Translations under genes and position numbers: made by a program
Shown: piece by piece, positions 14,371-14,543 of the stretch
Layout: every line of letters begins with the position of its first letter
Numbering within the stretch: position 1 is the first letter of the stretch
Assembly: GCA_964621615.1 (NCBI GenBank)
Contig: CAZUMW010000072.1
Location: 1-14,543, forward strand
DNA: 14,543 nucleotides
Origin: CAZUMW01 sp964621615
GTDB taxonomy: Bacteria > Desulfobacterota > WTBG01 > CAIYCZ01 > CAIRTM01
Reading direction: 5' to 3'
The notes under the pieces: generated by a model
What the model was told of the DNA's origin: nothing
What the model saw: the letters and a program-made list of their open reading frames with translations, nothing else
The model's database searches: none

Positions 14371-14397
14371 ATATTGATTTTTATTCCCGATCAATAT
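14371..14397 (+). promoter_or_regulatory. Inverted repeat just upstream of the second sulfatase-like gene
   Basis: ATATTGAT (14371-14378) and ATCAATAT (14390-14397) form a perfect 8-bp inverted repeat with an 11-nt gap. It ends a few bases before the AGGAT ribosome-binding site of the gene at 14412. The nonamer TATCGATAG occurs at 14332-14340 and again at 14395-14403, overlapping the repeat. This 135-nt gap breaks the otherwise tight unit, so separate control of the second paralog is possible. There is no T-run, so it does not look like a terminator. Confidence 0.4.
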
Positions 14398-14411
14398 CGA
14401 TAGGATATTTC

Positions 14412-14543
14412 ATGATAAAAAAAGGAATTCTTTTTGGGCTATCGGCAGGTATCATCATTTCAATCGTTGACAGTTTTTTCTTTTACAAACCACATATATA
14501 CATACCTTCTGCCTATCCTTTCCTTATTTTATTTTATAATATT
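14412..14543 (+). CDS. Second membrane sulfatase-like protein, N-terminal fragment (cut by window edge)
   Basis: An open frame of 44 codons running off the right edge, starting at an ATG with AGGAT 6-7 nt upstream. The visible residues form a membrane segment followed by PHIYIPSAYPFLILFYNI. They align with the beginning of the preceding sulfatase-like protein: KGILFGLSAGIII against KGIITGIITGLTV, and HIYIPSAYPFLILFYNI against QVYIPPDYPVSLLLFNTV. So this is almost certainly the start of a tandem paralog of that gene. The catalytic domain lies outside the window, so the nucleophile and activity cannot be judged. Confidence 0.75.
   Translation, partial: MIKKGILFGLSAGIIISIVDSFFFYKPHIYIPSAYPFLILFYNI

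Noticed and set aside
1..14543. CRISPR arrays, tRNA or rRNA genes
   Set aside because: No regularly spaced identical direct repeats, and no tRNA- or rRNA-like conserved stretches were seen on either strand.

Overview
The window is about 14.5 kb of bacterial chromosome, gene-dense. GC is moderate in the first ~6.4 kb and visibly more A/T-rich from about 6.4 kb to the end. A lipobox lipoprotein, signal peptides, PilZ domains, a bacteriohemerythrin and an RsbRD-type domain point to a diderm (Gram-negative) bacterium. The style of the PilZ and RsbRD proteins resembles Desulfobacterota (deltaproteobacteria) or spirochaetes, but I cannot fix the taxon.

Left block (1-2719, all leftward): cobU (cobalamin nucleotide-loop assembly), an exported protein made of about eleven 24-residue MORN_2/YwqK-like repeats, and maf (nucleotide pyrophosphatase). 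Between maf and the repeat protein lies a ~283 bp element with long imperfect inverted repeats. It is bracketed by a perfect 10-bp direct repeat that includes the maf stop codon. It looks like a MITE-type insertion that split an ancestral maf-repeat-protein operon.

Middle block (2922-5365, rightward): a good sigma70-type promoter drives a PilZ protein and an RsbRD_N-domain protein, ending at a strong terminator. Next come an alpha/beta hydrolase and, coupled through an ATGA overlap, a protein whose C-terminal half is a CULT (cereblon-type, thalidomide-binding fold) domain. The domain has both zinc CxxC pairs and the three-tryptophan cage at exactly the spacing of human cereblon. This is the most unusual gene here.

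Right block: a leftward run (8689 to 5381) of a GT87-like membrane mannosyltransferase, a beta-propeller (PQQ-repeat) lipoprotein, a bacteriohemerythrin and a second PilZ-like protein. Diverging from it (8755 to the end) is a surface-glycan cassette: two paralogous GT39/ArnT-like membrane glycosyltransferases, a DPM1-like GT2 polyprenyl-phosphate sugar synthase, and a membrane-anchored alkaline-phosphatase-superfamily ('sulfatase-like') enzyme with Thr at the nucleophile position. The start of a second paralog of that enzyme runs off the window. The likely logic is that GT2 makes a lipid-phosphate-sugar, the polytopic transferases use it on the outer face of the inner membrane, and the sulfatase-like enzymes modify the glycan with a phospho group or trim it.
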